Shown here piece by piece: positions 50,366-51,132 of a stretch of DNA of 51,132 bases. The position numbers were made by a program, and so were the translations under genes. Where the stretch lies: positions 1 to 51,132 of the forward strand of contig JAJTGK010000007.1 in NCBI GenBank assembly GCA_021297815.1, in the 5' to 3' direction. The stretch comes from Planctomycetaceae bacterium (GTDB lineage: Bacteria; Planctomycetota; Phycisphaerae; Phycisphaerales; SM1A02). The notes beneath the pieces were generated by a model that saw only the letters and a program-made list of their open reading frames with translations, was not told the origin of the DNA and did no database searches. Numbering within the stretch: the first letter of the stretch is position 1; each line of letters begins with the position of its first letter.

Positions 50366-51132
50366 TCAGGACGACGACCACGCGGTGAGCAGCGCCGAGA
50401 GGTCGGCCGCATCGACCAGGCCGCTCGCGTCGAGGTCGGCAAGCCCGCCCGCCGTTCCCCACGCGTCGAGCAGCAGCGCGAGGTCCGCGCCGCCGATCGC
50501 GCCGTCGAGGTCGATGTCGCCGCGATGGAACGCGCGCGCCGTCACGGTGATGTTCACGCTGCGCTGGCTGCTCATCCCGTCCGAATCGGTGCCGCGCACG
50601 GTGATCGTGTGCGCGCCGACCGAGAGGTTGCGGATCGTGCGCAGGCGCCCCGTGCCGATCGCGCCGTCGCGCGAGCTCGTCCAGGTCACCGATGCCTCGG
50701 GAAGAAGCTGGTCGTCGAGATCCCACGCGCTGCCGTGCAGGATCACGGCCGCGCCCTGCGGGAAGGTCGCGGTGTTGTTCGGCGAGATCAGGTGCACGAA
50801 GGGTGCCGTGCCCGCACCGAACGACAGCGCGCCGCCGAACTCATGGTCGGTCGTGTTGAAGCCGTCGGAGACGCGCAGCCGCAGTCGCCCCGCGGCCGCG
50901 CCGCTCTTCGGAAGGTCGCGCGCGTCGAGCGCAAACGAACCCGAGGCGTCGGAGAGGCCGACGGGCAGCCACGCGTTGCCGCCGTCGGGGCTGTAGAGCA
51001 GGTTCGCGACCAGCGTGCCGCCGTCGGTGTCGGTGGCCGCCCAGCGCACATTGGCCATGGCGCGGATCTCGGCGCCGCCGAGCGGGGCGGGCTGCACGGA
51101 GCCGTCGTCGCCGACGAGTTCGAGCGCGGCCG
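50366..51132 (-). CDS. Exported multidomain protein with dockerin-like tail (5' end outside window)
   Basis: The open frame runs off the right edge, so only the C-terminal 255 residues or so are seen. They contain beta-sandwich domains of Ig or cadherin type (WAATDTDGGTLVANLLYSPD, LISPNNTATFPQGAAVILHG, LSVGAHTITVRGTDSDG). Such folds are common in large bacterial surface proteins and peptidase accessory regions. The tail has two EF-hand-like loops (DIDLDGAIGGADLA and DLDASGLVDAADLS), ending LLTAWSSS rather than GAWGACP. It is convergent with the TonB operon. The enzymatic part, if any, lies outside the window. Confidence 0.82.
   Translation of the reverse strand, partial: AALELVGDDGSVQPAPLGGAEIRAMANVRWAATDTDGGTLVANLLYSPDGGNAWLPVGLSDASGSFALDARDLPKSGAAAGRLRLRVSDGFNTTDHEFGGALSFGAGTAPFVHLISPNNTATFPQGAAVILHGSAWDLDDQLLPEASVTWTSSRDGAIGTGRLRTIRNLSVGAHTITVRGTDSDGMSSQRSVNITVTARAFHRGDIDLDGAIGGADLALLLDAWGTAGGLADLDASGLVDAADLSALLTAWSSS

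Noticed and set aside
48750-50726. A 658-codon minus-strand frame opposite the TPR gene
   Set aside because: It is antisense to recognisable TPR repeats, runs through the operon terminator and has no known domain.
35791-51132. Cellulosome-type dockerin system
   Set aside because: The tails are dockerin-like, but no cohesin, scaffoldin or glycoside hydrolase is visible, so a cellulosome cannot be claimed from this window.
1-51132. tRNA or rRNA genes
   Set aside because: I scanned for T-loop-like GTTCGA patterns with matching acceptor stems and found only occurrences inside coding genes. A covariance-model search would be decisive.

Overview
The window is high-GC DNA from a Gram-negative bacterium, most probably a planctomycete of the class Phycisphaerae. 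The basis is the family content. There is a DUF1549/DUF1553 cytochrome-type protein paired with a DUF1501 protein. Three exported proteins carry dockerin-like Ca-binding tails, two of them ending GAWGACP. TolC and TonB-receptor families imply an outer membrane. No rRNA, tRNA, CRISPR array, transposase or prophage gene was recognised.

Layout. 0.2-6.8 kb: a TolC-family protein, a broken Sua5/TsaC gene, a block of 73-bp repeats, and hutU/hutH for histidine degradation. 6.9-11.7 kb: a plus-strand run of a membrane protein, a PfkB-type kinase, an S9/DPP4-type peptidase and murQ, the last two overlapping. 12-15.2 kb (minus): an HU-like protein, a double-FHA protein, a UDP-glucose dehydrogenase with a damaged 5' end, and a methylguanine-DNA methyltransferase. 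15.3-18.4 kb (plus): glyA and two unknown genes. 18.4-24.1 kb (minus): an MBL-fold hydrolase and a tandem array of four paralogous exported proteins, which I cannot assign to a named family.

24.5-30.6 kb (plus): a compact PadR operon with a HAAS-type sensor membrane protein, an ABC ATPase, and a giant ABC permease fused to an M1 metallopeptidase. Its promoter sits in a dyad and predicts a leaderless mRNA. 30.6-35.5 kb (minus): a PH-like membrane protein, a pair of palindromic repeats, and the DUF1501/DUF1549-1553 pair. 35.8-38.1 kb: a secreted C-type-lectin protein and a BrkB/YihY membrane protein.

38.5-50.3 kb (plus) is the largest functional unit. It encodes an exported, probably beta-helical protein with a dockerin-like tail, a helical-repeat protein, a TonB-dependent receptor, DUF3450, a TtpC-like long ExbB, ExbB, ExbD, TonB and a TPR protein, closed by a strong intrinsic terminator. 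It reads as a self-contained outer-membrane uptake system with its own energiser; the substrate is unknown. The window ends inside another exported protein with a dockerin-like tail.

The best candidates for undescribed biology are the four-gene exported paralog array, the TonB locus with its partner surface protein, and the PadR/ABC-peptidase operon. Two conserved genes (sua5 and the UDP-glucose dehydrogenase) look damaged. Raw-read checking is needed before any biological reading of those two.
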